Assembly: GCF_946221635.1 (NCBI RefSeq)
Contig: NZ_CAMIHB010000014.1
Location: 1 to 64,000 of the forward strand
Direction of reading: 5' to 3'
From: an uncultured Rhodoferax sp.
Lineage (GTDB): Bacteria; Pseudomonadota; Gammaproteobacteria; Burkholderiales; Burkholderiaceae_C
DNA: 64,000 bases
How positions within the stretch are numbered: position 1 is the stretch's first letter; every line of letters starts with the position of its first letter. Below the pieces are notes generated by a model. The model made no database searches and was not told the origin of the DNA. It saw nothing but the letters and a program-made list of their open reading frames with translations. Position numbers and translations under genes: made by a program. Positions 37,903 through 47,245 of this stretch are shown here, in pieces.

Positions 37903-39840
37903 ATGCACTCCAAACTCATACCCGCACTGTTGATTCTTGCCTGCGCGACGGCCAGGGCCCAAAGCGGCCAGGACATGGGCGCGCTCAGCGAACGTGATTT
38001 CCTCGGTGAGGTTCCGGTCGTCCTGTCGGTGTCGCGTCTGGCACAGCCGTTGGATGAAGCTCCCGGCGCGGTGACGATTCTGGATCGCCAGTTCATCCGC
38101 ATGTCCGGTGCACGGGATGTGAGCGACCTGCTGCGCATGGTGCCTGGCTTCCAGACCACTACATCCTTTGAAACCGACGCGCCGCTGGCCTCTTACCATG
38201 GGCGCAGCGACGATTGGGCCAACCGCATCCAGGTCCTGGTGGATGGCCGATCGGTGTACTCGGGGCATCTGCAGGGGTCGGCCGGCCTGGGCCTGCAGAC
38301 GCTGGCCTTGGACGACATCGCCCGCATCGAGGTTTTGCGCGGCTCCAACTCGGCGACCTACGGTGCGCGCGCCTTCTTGGGGGTTGTCAATATTGTCTCG
38401 CGCGATGTGCGCGACACCCTGGGTGGCAGTGCCTCCGTGGCGGCCGGTGGCAACGGCCTGGCGGATGCCGGGGCTCGCCTGGGGTGGGGGGGGCCGGGCG
38501 CCGCCTACCGCATCAGTGTGGACAGCCGGGGCGACCAGGGTTTGCGCGGCGCCTACGGCCGCAACCGGGTGTCCCGCTTCAATGCGGCGGCGAATTACGA
38601 CCTGGAAGCCGGTGCGGAGCTGGATCTGCGCGTGGGGGCGCTGGGGATGGACGCGGGACGGGGCACGGAAGGCGACGCCGGCAATGCGGCCCGCATGCGG
38701 TTCCTGGGGTCTCAGTTTTTCCAGGCCGATTGGCACACGCCCCGGGGTGAAGACCAGGATCTGCTGCTGAGCTACTCCCATACGGAGAACTCGCACCGCG
38801 ACACCTTTCCCTACCTCAGCAACGCTGCGGGGGTGAACTACTACGGCATCGCCATCGATTTCAGTGCCCGCGAAGTCAACGACGCGTTTATGCTGCAGCA
38901 CACCTGGCGCGCCTCTGCCGCCCTGCGGGCCGTCTGGGGCATGGAGCTGCGCCGGGAAGCGGTCAGTTCGGAGTCGAGTTTCGATCAACTGGGCAAGGTG
39001 ACCTCGGACTTCTCCCGGCTGTTTGGCAATGTGGAATGGCGTTTGCTGCCGGACTGGGTTTTCAACGCCGGCGCCATGGCCGAGAACAGCAGCATCGGGG
39101 GGGGGAGTGTGTCACCCCGTCTTATGCTGAACTGGCATGCGCTGGAGGGGCATACCCTGCGCGCGGGCGTCAGCACGGCATTTCGGCCGCCCAGTGCCTA
39201 CGAAAAGTATGCCGCGGTGCGTTACTACGACGTGAACGGGCAGAACCCCATCACCACGGTTTTGAGCAACGGTACCGTGCGGCCGGAAAAGATCTACACC
39301 CGGGAGTTGGGCTACAACTTCTCGCTGCCGCACAACGTGTGGTCTGGCGATGTACGCTTGTTTGATGAACGGATCACCGATGGCATTGAGCGTCCCTCCA
39401 ATGCCAGCCCGGAGGAATACCAGAACATCGAAAACTTCGATATCACGGGGGCGGAGTACCAGATCCAGTGGAGACCCGACCAACAAACCCATGTCTATTT
39501 CACCCAGACGTGGACGGACATTGCCGGTTCCTCGCGCTTCAAGACCTCGCATGGGGCTGCCCGCTATGCGGCGTCGCTGGCGCTCATGCACAGCTTCTCC
39601 GGAGGGTATGCGGTCTCCCTGATGCACCAGCAGGCGGAGGACATTGGCCTGATGTCGGGAAACAACAAGCTGTATGGCGTAGCCCGTACCGACGCGCGCA
39701 TTGCCCGGTCTTTCCTGATCGGCAAAAACAAGGCCGAGCTCGCACTGACGGTTCAAAACCTGGACCAACCCTATCGGGATGGGGACAGCAAGTTTTTCTT
39801 TGACCGGCGGGCCTTTGTGTCCCTGCGGATGGACTACTGA
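37903..39840 (+). CDS. TonB-dependent outer-membrane receptor
   Basis: 645 residues from ATG 37903 (TTGGAGACAAAGC upstream). Signal peptide (MHSKLIPALLILACATARAQ), plug domain (APGAVTILDRQFIRMSGARD; LVDGRSVY; IARIEVLRGSNSATYGARAF LGVVNIVS-type plug end), and a beta barrel ending FVSLRMDY with a terminal aromatic residue. Substrate unclear. It is followed within 3 bp by a periplasmic binding protein and then a sensor kinase, so uptake and sensing are probably linked. Confidence 0.9.
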   Translation: MHSKLIPALLILACATARAQSGQDMGALSERDFLGEVPVVLSVSRLAQPLDEAPGAVTILDRQFIRMSGARDVSDLLRMVPGFQTTTSFETDAPLASYHGRSDDWANRIQVLVDGRSVYSGHLQGSAGLGLQTLALDDIARIEVLRGSNSATYGARAFLGVVNIVSRDVRDTLGGSASVAAGGNGLADAGARLGWGGPGAAYRISVDSRGDQGLRGAYGRNRVSRFNAAANYDLEAGAELDLRVGALGMDAGRGTEGDAGNAARMRFLGSQFFQADWHTPRGEDQDLLLSYSHTENSHRDTFPYLSNAAGVNYYGIAIDFSAREVNDAFMLQHTWRASAALRAVWGMELRREAVSSESSFDQLGKVTSDFSRLFGNVEWRLLPDWVFNAGAMAENSSIGGGSVSPRLMLNWHALEGHTLRAGVSTAFRPPSAYEKYAAVRYYDVNGQNPITTVLSNGTVRPEKIYTRELGYNFSLPHNVWSGDVRLFDERITDGIERPSNASPEEYQNIENFDITGAEYQIQWRPDQQTHVYFTQTWTDIAGSSRFKTSHGAARYAASLALMHSFSGGYAVSLMHQQAEDIGLMSGNNKLYGVARTDARIARSFLIGKNKAELALTVQNLDQPYRDGDSKFFFDRRAFVSLRMDY

Positions 39841-39843
39841 CGC

Positions 39844-40779
39844 ATGGTTGGGACGGGCACCCTCCGCGTTCTTTTGCTGGCCTTTGCGCTATGGGCGGCG
39901 AGGACGGCATCTGCCACGGAAGTGCTCGTTCTGAGCAGTGATCGCAGCGACAGCTATGCGGACGCCAGCCAGGCCGTTGTCACCGAACTTGTGCGCCAGG
40001 GTGTCCGCCGTGGTGATATCGCCCAGCTCGCCGTTCCTGACATGGGCGGCGGGGACCTGGCTGCAATCCAGGGGGCCAAGGTGTGGGTGACCCTGGGGTC
40101 TGACGCCTTGGTCCGGGCCTTGCAGCGCGAAGGGCGTCCGCCAGTGATTTCTGCCTTGATTCCCCGCCAAGGCTTCGAGCGCCTGATGCGCAGCAATCCG
40201 CCCAAGGCGGCACCGGTCGCCGCCGTCTACCTGGACCAGCCGTTTGTGCGCCAGTTGGAACTGGTGCACCAGGCCTTGCCGGATGTGAAGCGCATCGGCG
40301 TCCTGTGGGGACAAGAATCCTTGCCGCAACAGGCCAGCCTGCAGGCGGCTGCCCAGGCGCGGGGGATGGAGGTGGTATCCAGCCCTGTAGTGGGTCCATC
40401 CAGTCTGTTTTCAGGGCTGAAAACCGTCTTGGATGACGCAGGCGTGTTGCTGGCCGTGGCCGATCCGCAGGTCTACAACGGCGGCACCATCTCCAACATC
40501 CTGCTGGCCACCTACCGCGTCCGTGTTCCGGTGATGGCGTTCTCGCCCGCCTATGTCAAGGCCGGGGCCTTGCTGGCGGTCTACAGCACGCCCCGGCAGA
40601 TTGGCACGCAGGCCGGCGCGCTGGCGCGCACCCTTCTCCAGGGCGGGGCCCCACCCGTATCGCAGTACCCACAGGATTTCGAAGTGGCGGTGAATGAACA
40701 TGTGGCCCGCTCCCTGGGCTTGACGCTGGATGAAGCGGCCCTCAGTGACCGCATGCATCGCTTGGAGAAACGGCCATGA
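39844..40779 (+). CDS. Periplasmic substrate-binding protein, ABC_sub_bind-like, no cognate permease
   Basis: 311 residues with a signal peptide (LRVLLLAFALWAARTASATE). The fold is a type I periplasmic binding protein: VWVTLGSDALVRALQREGRP, VYLDQPFVRQLELVHQALPD, KRIGVLWGQESLPQQ, RVPVMAFSPAYVKAGALLAV, ending FEVAVNEHVARSLGL. No ABC permease or ATPase is nearby. The gene overlaps the kinase start by 4 bp and follows the TonB receptor, suggesting it presents a ligand to the sensor. Confidence 0.8.
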   Translation: MVGTGTLRVLLLAFALWAARTASATEVLVLSSDRSDSYADASQAVVTELVRQGVRRGDIAQLAVPDMGGGDLAAIQGAKVWVTLGSDALVRALQREGRPPVISALIPRQGFERLMRSNPPKAAPVAAVYLDQPFVRQLELVHQALPDVKRIGVLWGQESLPQQASLQAAAQARGMEVVSSPVVGPSSLFSGLKTVLDDAGVLLAVADPQVYNGGTISNILLATYRVRVPVMAFSPAYVKAGALLAVYSTPRQIGTQAGALARTLLQGGAPPVSQYPQDFEVAVNEHVARSLGLTLDEAALSDRMHRLEKRP

Positions 40780-42719
40780 TGTTTCCTGGCATTCGCGCGC
40801 GCATGCTGGCTGCGGCCCTGGTGCCGGTGGCCCTGGTGGTCATGGCGCTGGTGGCGGTGTTCTGGAACAGCCGCCTGTCCGACCTGGATGAGTCGCATGG
40901 CCTGCGCACGCGCCTGATGGCGCGGCAGGTGGCCTTGGCCAGTGAGTACGGCATTTTTTCGGGCAACGTACCGGCCTTGCAGGCGGTGCTGGCGGGCCTG
41001 CAGCGTGAGCCGGACGTGAAGTCGGTGTCCATCTTTGATGCGCAAGGCCACATGCTGGTGAGCTCTGGCGCTCTGCACTACAGCAGCTTTGCCGAGGCCA
41101 GCAGCCCTGGCTATTCCCAATACCAGAGGAGCCAGAATGCCGACGTGATGGTGGAACCCGTGACCTCGGGCAACGTGCCGGTGGACGACCTGTTCTCTCC
41201 ATCGCCGGGCGCGCAGGGGACGATGCCTGAAGTGCTGGGGCACGTGGTGCTGGAAGTGTCCCGGGCGCGGCTGCTGGCGCGTGAGCGAGAGTTGCTGGTG
41301 CTGGCCCTGGGTATCGGCTTTGCGGGGCTGGTGCTGGGGGGCATTCTGGCTACCCAGATGGGTGAGGGTGTGGTGCGCCCTGTGCTGCGCGTGTCGCGCA
41401 TGATTGAGCGCATTGGCCAGGGGGATTTGTCTCCCAGCTCCGAATCGCCGCCGTCCGACCCCCTCTACGACCTGCAGACGCGCCTGAACCAGATGGCGCA
41501 GCGCCTGGCCTGGGGGCGCGAGGAAATGGAGTTCCGCGTGGAGTCGGCGACGCGTGAGTTGCGGCTCAAGAAAGAGGAGGCCGAAACTGCCACCCTGGCC
41601 AAATCCCGATTCCTGGCCGCAGCCAGCCACGATTTGCGCCAACCCACCCACGCCCTGGGCATGTTCGTTGCGCGCCTGGGGCAGTTACCGCTGGACGCGC
41701 CCACGCGGCAACTGGTGGCCAGCCTGGAGGCATCGGTCCAGTCCATGCAGGATCTGTTGGACGGTCTGCTGGACGTGTCGCGCCTGGACGCGGGCGCTGT
41801 GCTGGTGCAGGTGGGGCCGGTCAATATGAGTGAGCTGTTCAATAGCTTGCGCAAGGCCCTGCAACCCCTGGCCGAAAGCAAGGGACTGCGCCTGCGCATC
41901 CGCCCCAGCCCTTACTGGGGCCGGACCGACCCGGTGCTGCTACAGCGCATGGTGATGAACCTGGCCAACAATGCCATCCGCTATACGGAGCGTGGCACCG
42001 TCCTGATTTCCTGCCGTCGCACCCAGGACGGACAGGGCTTGCGCCTGGATGTGTCGGACAGCGGCATTGGCATCTCGCCGGCCCACCAGGAAGACATCTT
42101 CCGCGAGTTCTACCAGGTCGGCAATTCCGGCCGGGACCGTGCCCAGGGTCTGGGCTTGGGACTCAACATCGTGGAGCGTACGGCCCAGCTTCTGGGTCAC
42201 GGGATTACGCTGCGCTCGGCGCTGGGGTGCGGCACGCGCTTCTCCATCCACCTGCCCATGGCCCAGGCGGTGGAGCTGTCTTCGGCCCTGTCGCCGGTGG
42301 AGCCGCAGGGCCTGGGTGGGGTGGAGGGCATGCGCGTGCTGGTGATCGAGGACGATGGCTTTGCGCTGGAAGCCATCCGGGATCTGCTGATCTCCTGGGG
42401 CTGCATCGTCAATGCGGCGGCATCGGTGTCGCAGGCGCTGGATTTTGTGAATGCCTATGCACCGCCGGACGTGGTGCTCAGCGATTTCCGTCTGGGTGAG
42501 GCGCGTACCGGGCTGGACGTCATTGCCATGGTGCGCGCCCATGCCCGGCGCGAAATACCGGCCTGTCTCTTGAGTGGGGACACCGATGCGGGCCTGATCC
42601 AGGCCGCCAAGGATGCTGGCCTGACCCTGCTGCACAAGCCGGTCCGCCCTGCCAAGCTGCGCAGCTTCCTGCGCCGCTCGGCGATGGCGGCCGGTGGCGA
42701 CGAGGGGGGGAGCGCCTAG
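40776..42719 (+). CDS. Hybrid sensor histidine kinase
   Basis: 647 residues. Two transmembrane helices (about 7-30 and 172-193) frame a periplasmic sensor. HAMP follows (MIERIGQGDLSPSS), then HisKA with His285 in AAASHDLRQPTHALGM, HATPase (N box MVMNLANNAIRYTERGTVLI; G1 DVSDSGIGIS; QGLGLGLNIVER) and a C-terminal receiver with Asp570 in VVLSDFRLGEARTG. The SHDLRQP variant is common in betaproteobacteria. It overlaps the convergent LuxR regulator gene by 4 bp; that regulator is its probable partner. Confidence 0.92.
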   Translation: MMFPGIRARMLAAALVPVALVVMALVAVFWNSRLSDLDESHGLRTRLMARQVALASEYGIFSGNVPALQAVLAGLQREPDVKSVSIFDAQGHMLVSSGALHYSSFAEASSPGYSQYQRSQNADVMVEPVTSGNVPVDDLFSPSPGAQGTMPEVLGHVVLEVSRARLLARERELLVLALGIGFAGLVLGGILATQMGEGVVRPVLRVSRMIERIGQGDLSPSSESPPSDPLYDLQTRLNQMAQRLAWGREEMEFRVESATRELRLKKEEAETATLAKSRFLAAASHDLRQPTHALGMFVARLGQLPLDAPTRQLVASLEASVQSMQDLLDGLLDVSRLDAGAVLVQVGPVNMSELFNSLRKALQPLAESKGLRLRIRPSPYWGRTDPVLLQRMVMNLANNAIRYTERGTVLISCRRTQDGQGLRLDVSDSGIGISPAHQEDIFREFYQVGNSGRDRAQGLGLGLNIVERTAQLLGHGITLRSALGCGTRFSIHLPMAQAVELSSALSPVEPQGLGGVEGMRVLVIEDDGFALEAIRDLLISWGCIVNAAASVSQALDFVNAYAPPDVVLSDFRLGEARTGLDVIAMVRAHARREIPACLLSGDTDAGLIQAAKDAGLTLLHKPVRPAKLRSFLRRSAMAAGGDEGGSA

Positions 42720-43354
42720 GCTGTCGATGTGGGGCGGTAGCCGCAGCGGGCAGCGGCGACCACGGCCTGGGTGCGGTTTTGCACGTCGAAATAACGCAGG
42801 ATGGACGCCACATGCGTTTTCACGGTCTCTTCCGACACATTCAGCGACGCACCGATCTCCCGGTTGGAGCGGCCGTCGAGCAGCTCGCGCAGCACCAATT
42901 CCTGGCGTTGGGTGAGCGGAGGTTTGGAGTTGCTGCTTTCGAAACCCAGAGGACCGAAATCGCTGCCCAATTCGGAGGGGGAGTAGACATCCCCGTTGAG
43001 GACCAAGCGCACGGCATGAAGCAGCTCGTCGCTCAGGCTGGATTTGGTGATGAAGCCGGAGGCACCGGATTGCAGCACCTGGCGCATGATCTGCACATTG
43101 GCGGAACCCGAGAGCATGACGATGGGCAGCTCGGGATGGTTCTTGCCAAAGATGTCCAGCGCCTGCAGGCCCGTCATGTCGGGCAGGTGGTAGTCCAGCA
43201 GGACCAGATCGATGTCTGCGTGGCTTTGCGCCAGTGCAAACGCCTGTTCGCAGGTGCCGGCCTGCAACACGGAGACGTTTTCATCCAGGCCCTTGAGCAC
43301 CTGGTGCAGTCCTTCACGCACCAGGGCGTGGTCATCAATCACGAGTATTTTCAC
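42716..43354 (-). CDS. LuxR/NarL-family response regulator
   Basis: 212 residues. Receiver domain with acidic pair in ILVIDDHALVREGL, phosphoacceptor Asp54 in LVLLDYHLPDMTGLQ, and Lys in GFITKSS. The C-terminal HTH is PLTQRQELVLRELLDGRSNR, EIGASLNVSEETVKTHVASI. Convergent with the hybrid kinase and probably its output. Likely controls the receptor/binding-protein operon. Confidence 0.92.
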   Translation of the reverse strand: MKILVIDDHALVREGLHQVLKGLDENVSVLQAGTCEQAFALAQSHADIDLVLLDYHLPDMTGLQALDIFGKNHPELPIVMLSGSANVQIMRQVLQSGASGFITKSSLSDELLHAVRLVLNGDVYSPSELGSDFGPLGFESSNSKPPLTQRQELVLRELLDGRSNREIGASLNVSEETVKTHVASILRYFDVQNRTQAVVAAARCGYRPTSTA

Positions 43355-43430
43355 GGATTCGCTTCGGAAAGGGCGGCAGGCGCACCGATGGTGCCATGGT
43401 AGCGCAAACTGCCAGGTGCCACGGCCATGG

Positions 43431-43456
43431 AAAAGGCCCGCCGTAGCGGGCCTTGC
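43431..43456 (-). terminator. Terminator after the membrane pyrophosphatase gene
   Basis: AAGGCCCGC, loop of four, GCGGGCCTT and then TT form a 9-bp stem about 20 bp past the stop on the minus strand. The T-run is short. Confidence 0.75.
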
Positions 43457-43475
43457 CAGAGGGGCGGGGGCTGTT

Positions 43476-45530
43476 TCAGCCGCCGTGCAGCTTCATCATC
43501 AGCGGCACGATCAGCAGCGCGACGATGTTGATGATCTTGATCAAGGGGTTCACCGCCGGGCCGGCCGTGTCCTTGTAGGGATCCCCCACGGTGTCACCCG
43601 TCACGGCCGCCTTGTGCGTGTCCGAGCCCTTGCCGCCGTGGTGGCCGTCTTCAATGTATTTCTTGGCGTTGTCCCAGGCGCCGCCGCCGGTGCACATGCT
43701 GATGGCGACGAACAGGCCGGTCACGATGGTGCCCATGAGCAGACCGCCCAGGGCCGCCGGGCCCAGCGCCAGGCCGACCACGATGGGGACCACCACGGGC
43801 AGCAGGCTGGGGATCATCATTTCCTTGATAGCGGCCGTGGTGAGCATATCCACCGCAGTGTCGTACTCGGGCTTGCCGCTACCGTCCATGATGCCCTTGA
43901 TGGTCTGGAACTGGCGGCGCACTTCCACCACCACCGAGCCCGCAGCGCGGCCCACCGCTTCCATGGCCATGGCGCCGAACAGGTAGGGGATCAGCCCGCC
44001 GATGAACAGGCCGATGATGACCATGGGGTTGCTCAGGTCGAAGCTGATGACCTTGCCATAGGCTTCCAGCTTGTGGGTGTAGTCGGCAAACAGCACCAGC
44101 GCGGCCAGGCCGGCGGAGCCGATGGCGTAGCCCTTGGTCACGGCCTTGGTGGTGTTGCCCACGGCGTCCAGCGGGTCGGTGATGTCGCGCACGGAGGCCG
44201 GCAGTTCGCTCATCTCGGCAATGCCACCGGCGTTGTCGGTGATGGGGCCGTAGGCGTCCAGCGCCACCACGATGCCGGCCATGCTCAGCATGGAGGTGGC
44301 GGCAATGGCAATACCGTACAGGCCGGCCAGCGCGTAGGCCGTGTAGATGGCCACGCAGACAAAGATCACGGGCCAGGCGGTGGAGCGCATGGAGACACCC
44401 AGGCCGGCAATGATGTTGGTGCCGTGGCCCGTGGTGGAGGCCTGGGCGATGTGGCGCACCGGGGCGTATTGCGTGCCGGTGTAGTACTCGGTGATCCAGA
44501 CCAGCACGCCGGTCAGCACCAGGCCTACCGTGCAGGCGCCGAACAGCTTGCCGGCGGCACCGGTGCCGCCCAGGGCGTTGTCGGCGATGAGGGACTGGGT
44601 GACGAAGTAGAAGGCGATCAGCGAGAGCACACCGGCAATGGCCAGGCCCTTGTAGAGCGCGGGCATGACATTCTTCATGTCGGGCGACGCCTTGACGAAG
44701 AAGCAGCCGATGATGGACGCCACGATCGACACCGCCCCCAGTGCGAGGGGATACAACACGGCGTTAGCCCCCGCGCCACTTGCGAGGAGTGCTCCTAAAA
44801 CCATAGTGGCAATCAGCGTCACCGCATAGGTCTCAAACAGGTCGGCCGCCATGCCGGCGCAGTCACCCACGTTGTCGCCCACGTTGTCGGCGATCACGGC
44901 CGGGTTGCGCGGGTCATCCTCAGGGATGCCGGCTTCGACCTTGCCGACCAGATCGGCACCCACGTCGGCGCCCTTGGTGAAGATGCCGCCGCCCAGGCGG
45001 GCGAAGATGGAAATCAGCGAGGAGCCGAAGGCAAAGCCGATCAGCGGGTTGAGCTTGGCGGCGGTCACGGCACCGTCCGGCACCAGGAACCAGTAGAAGG
45101 CCGTCACGCCCAGCAGACCCAGGCCCACCACCAGCATGCCGGTGATGGCACCACCGCGGAAGGCCACGTCCAGCGCCGGGCCAATGCCCTTGGTGGCGGC
45201 CTGCGCGGTACGCACGTTGGCGCGCACCGACACATTCATGCCGATGAAGCCGCAGGCGCCCGAGAGCACGGCGCCGACCACAAAGCCGGCCGCGCTGAGC
45301 GGGTCCAGGAACACCGCGATCAGGATGGCCAGCGCCACGCCCACGATGGCGATGGTCTTGTACTGGCGTGCGAGGTAGGCGGCCGCACCGGTCTGGATGG
45401 CGGCTGCAATCTCCTGCATACGCGCATTGCCGGTGTCCTGGGAAAGAATCCAGCTGCGGGCCCAGAAACCGTACACCACGGCAATGAGACCACAGCCAAG
45501 CGCCAGAAACAGCGCTGTGTTGCCCGTCAT
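43476..45530 (-). CDS. hppA: Membrane-bound proton-pumping pyrophosphatase
   Basis: 684 residues, about 15-16 helices. Conserved acidic motifs include FTKGADVGADLVGKVEAGIP EDDPRNPAVIADNVGDNVGD-type and a C-terminal mirror (GDTVGDPYKDTAGPAVNPLI). GNTTK has Lys at about residue 462 where K+-dependent enzymes have Ala, so it should be a K+-independent H+ pump. It couples PPi hydrolysis to proton export. It is divergent from soluble ppa, with 230 bp between them that should hold both promoters. Confidence 0.95.
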   Translation of the reverse strand: MTGNTALFLALGCGLIAVVYGFWARSWILSQDTGNARMQEIAAAIQTGAAAYLARQYKTIAIVGVALAILIAVFLDPLSAAGFVVGAVLSGACGFIGMNVSVRANVRTAQAATKGIGPALDVAFRGGAITGMLVVGLGLLGVTAFYWFLVPDGAVTAAKLNPLIGFAFGSSLISIFARLGGGIFTKGADVGADLVGKVEAGIPEDDPRNPAVIADNVGDNVGDCAGMAADLFETYAVTLIATMVLGALLASGAGANAVLYPLALGAVSIVASIIGCFFVKASPDMKNVMPALYKGLAIAGVLSLIAFYFVTQSLIADNALGGTGAAGKLFGACTVGLVLTGVLVWITEYYTGTQYAPVRHIAQASTTGHGTNIIAGLGVSMRSTAWPVIFVCVAIYTAYALAGLYGIAIAATSMLSMAGIVVALDAYGPITDNAGGIAEMSELPASVRDITDPLDAVGNTTKAVTKGYAIGSAGLAALVLFADYTHKLEAYGKVISFDLSNPMVIIGLFIGGLIPYLFGAMAMEAVGRAAGSVVVEVRRQFQTIKGIMDGSGKPEYDTAVDMLTTAAIKEMMIPSLLPVVVPIVVGLALGPAALGGLLMGTIVTGLFVAISMCTGGGAWDNAKKYIEDGHHGGKGSDTHKAAVTGDTVGDPYKDTAGPAVNPLIKIINIVALLIVPLMMKLHGG

Positions 45531-45760
45531 AGAAATACTCCTCTATGGTTGTTTCGCAAAGATGGGAAGCAACGCCAGCGTTGATTCCCGCTGCGTTGCT
45601 TCCTCAATGCGCCACACCAGCAAGGGCGGGGGCGTTGATTGGCCAACGGACCCAATGTAGCCTGCTTTGATGACAGTGCCGGGAAATCGCAAGTGCCAAG
45701 TCAGTAAAATCCGGGTTAATCCCTAGGTTTCCGTTTTAACTTCACATCAAGAGAACCAGC

Positions 45761-46291
45761 ATGTCCCTCGACAACGTCACCCCCGGCAGCAAAGTCCCCG
45801 AGGCGTTCAACGTCATCATCGAAATCTCGATGAATGGCGACCCCATCAAATACGAAGTGGACAAGGCTTCGGGCTGCATCTTTGTGGACCGTTTCATGAA
45901 CACGGCCATGCACTACCCCACCAACTACGGCTATGTGCCCAAGACCATTGCCGGCGACGGCGACCCGGTCGACGTGCTCGTCATCACCCCCGTTCCCCTG
46001 CCGCCCGGCGTGGTGGTGCCCTGCCGTGCCATCGGCATCCTGAAGATGGAAGACGAAGGCGGCCTGGACGGCAAAGTGCTGGCAGTGCCCACCGACAAGA
46101 TCCTTCCCCTGTATTCCCGCTGGAAGACGCTGGAAGACCTGAACCCCGTACGCCTGAAGGCCATCGAGCACTTCTTTGAACACTACAAAGATCTGGATGC
46201 AGGCAAGTGGGTCAAAGTGCAAGGTTGGGGCGGTGTGGACGAAGCCCACAAGGAGATCCTGGACGGCATCGCCGCCTACAACCAGCAATAA
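45761..46291 (+). CDS. ppa: Soluble inorganic pyrophosphatase, family I
   Basis: 176 residues, the usual length. The signature DGDPVDVLV is present, with YEVDKASG, DRFMNTAMHYPTNYGYVPKT and DEGGLDGKVLAVPTDK. Hydrolyses PPi in the cytosol. It pairs head-to-head with hppA, so PPi can be burned or used to pump protons. Confidence 0.96.
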   Translation: MSLDNVTPGSKVPEAFNVIIEISMNGDPIKYEVDKASGCIFVDRFMNTAMHYPTNYGYVPKTIAGDGDPVDVLVITPVPLPPGVVVPCRAIGILKMEDEGGLDGKVLAVPTDKILPLYSRWKTLEDLNPVRLKAIEHFFEHYKDLDAGKWVKVQGWGGVDEAHKEILDGIAAYNQQ

Positions 46292-46357
46292 GCCCCTGCC
46301 CCTCTTTTTGAGGGGGAAAAGGCTTCTGGCCCCCGTGGTATCTGCGCGGGCAGCTAT

Positions 46358-46397
46358 AAAAAAAAGAGCGTTCCCCCGCCGGGCAACGCTCTTTTTT
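46358..46397. terminator. Bidirectional terminator between ppa and the hydrolase gene
   Basis: AAAAAAAGAGCGTT and AACGCTCTTTTTT form a stem around a C/G-rich 12-base loop, with T-runs in both directions. It serves two convergent genes. Confidence 0.9.
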
Positions 46398-46416
46398 CTT
46401 GGGTGATGGGGGTGAT

Positions 46417-47235
46417 TCAGGGCCGTGCAGGGTCTGGGAAGACCCATTGCAGTAGCCTGCTTTCGCGCTCAAACGGTTTCCATTGTCCTGGTGCCTGCGC
46501 CAGCCGGTCCGCCACCACCCACCAGACGCTGGGGTTCACGCCCAGGCCGATGTGGCTGGCGAATACCTCCACGTTTTCGGTTTGGGCATGCGCCTTGTCG
46601 GGTGCCTGGACGCTGGCCGACCAGGCCACCACGCCGTCGCTGCGCGAGTAGATGGAGGTGGTGGGTACGGGCGGTGCGGCGGGCAAATCGAAGTTCTCCA
46701 CCTCCTGCGCAATGCTGCGCCCACTCGTGAGCTCGTAGAGGCGCCAGGCGTTGGTGCTCCGGTGTGAGCCGGCGAACGGGGTGCCCAGGGTGATGACGCT
46801 GCGCACATGCTGGGGCAGTTCCTTGGCCAGTTCGCGGGCGTAAATGCCGCCCAGGCTCCAGCCCACCAGGCTCACGGCCTCGCCGCTGGCCTCGGCCGTT
46901 TCCTGCACCTGGCGCTTGGCGGTTTCCAGCACACCGGCGCGCGGGCCGAAGTTGTAGCCCTGGTTCCAGCCCGAGATGTCGTAGCCCAGATTGCCCAGGT
47001 AGCCGCGCAGGGGCAGGGTGGAGCCGTCGCTGGCCGATAGGCCAGGAAACACGATGACCGGATGGCCGTCCCCGACGGGGGCCTTGGCCAGGGCTGGCCA
47101 GCTGGGCAGCACGGCCCACAGCTCCCAGGGCGCGCGCAGCTCCAGCGCCATCAGCCAGGCGTTGGGCGGCGGCGCGTGGTCGGCAGGTTTCTCGGTACGG
47201 GAAGGGCGGGAACGTCGGGAAGGGGCTTTGGCCAT
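46417..47235 (-). CDS. Alpha/beta hydrolase, lipase-like
   Basis: About 272 residues from ATG 47235, 11 bp after the WS/DGAT stop. The nucleophile elbow is LVGWSLGGIYA; other landmarks are PVIVFPGLSASDGST (oxyanion HG-like), YSRSDGVVAW (Asp) and a C-terminal SHIGLGVNP (His). The N-terminal 40 residues are Lys/Arg/Pro-rich without a signal peptide. Its place in a pair with a wax ester synthase suggests storage-lipid turnover. Confidence 0.82.
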   Translation of the reverse strand: MAKAPSRRSRPSRTEKPADHAPPPNAWLMALELRAPWELWAVLPSWPALAKAPVGDGHPVIVFPGLSASDGSTLPLRGYLGNLGYDISGWNQGYNFGPRAGVLETAKRQVQETAEASGEAVSLVGWSLGGIYARELAKELPQHVRSVITLGTPFAGSHRSTNAWRLYELTSGRSIAQEVENFDLPAAPPVPTTSIYSRSDGVVAWSASVQAPDKAHAQTENVEVFASHIGLGVNPSVWWVVADRLAQAPGQWKPFERESRLLQWVFPDPARP

Positions 47236-47245
47236 GGGGCTGGGG

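Noticed and set aside
43212..44798. 528-codon plus-strand frame opposite hppA
   Set aside because: His/Gly-rich antisense shadow; hppA motifs are intact on the minus strand.
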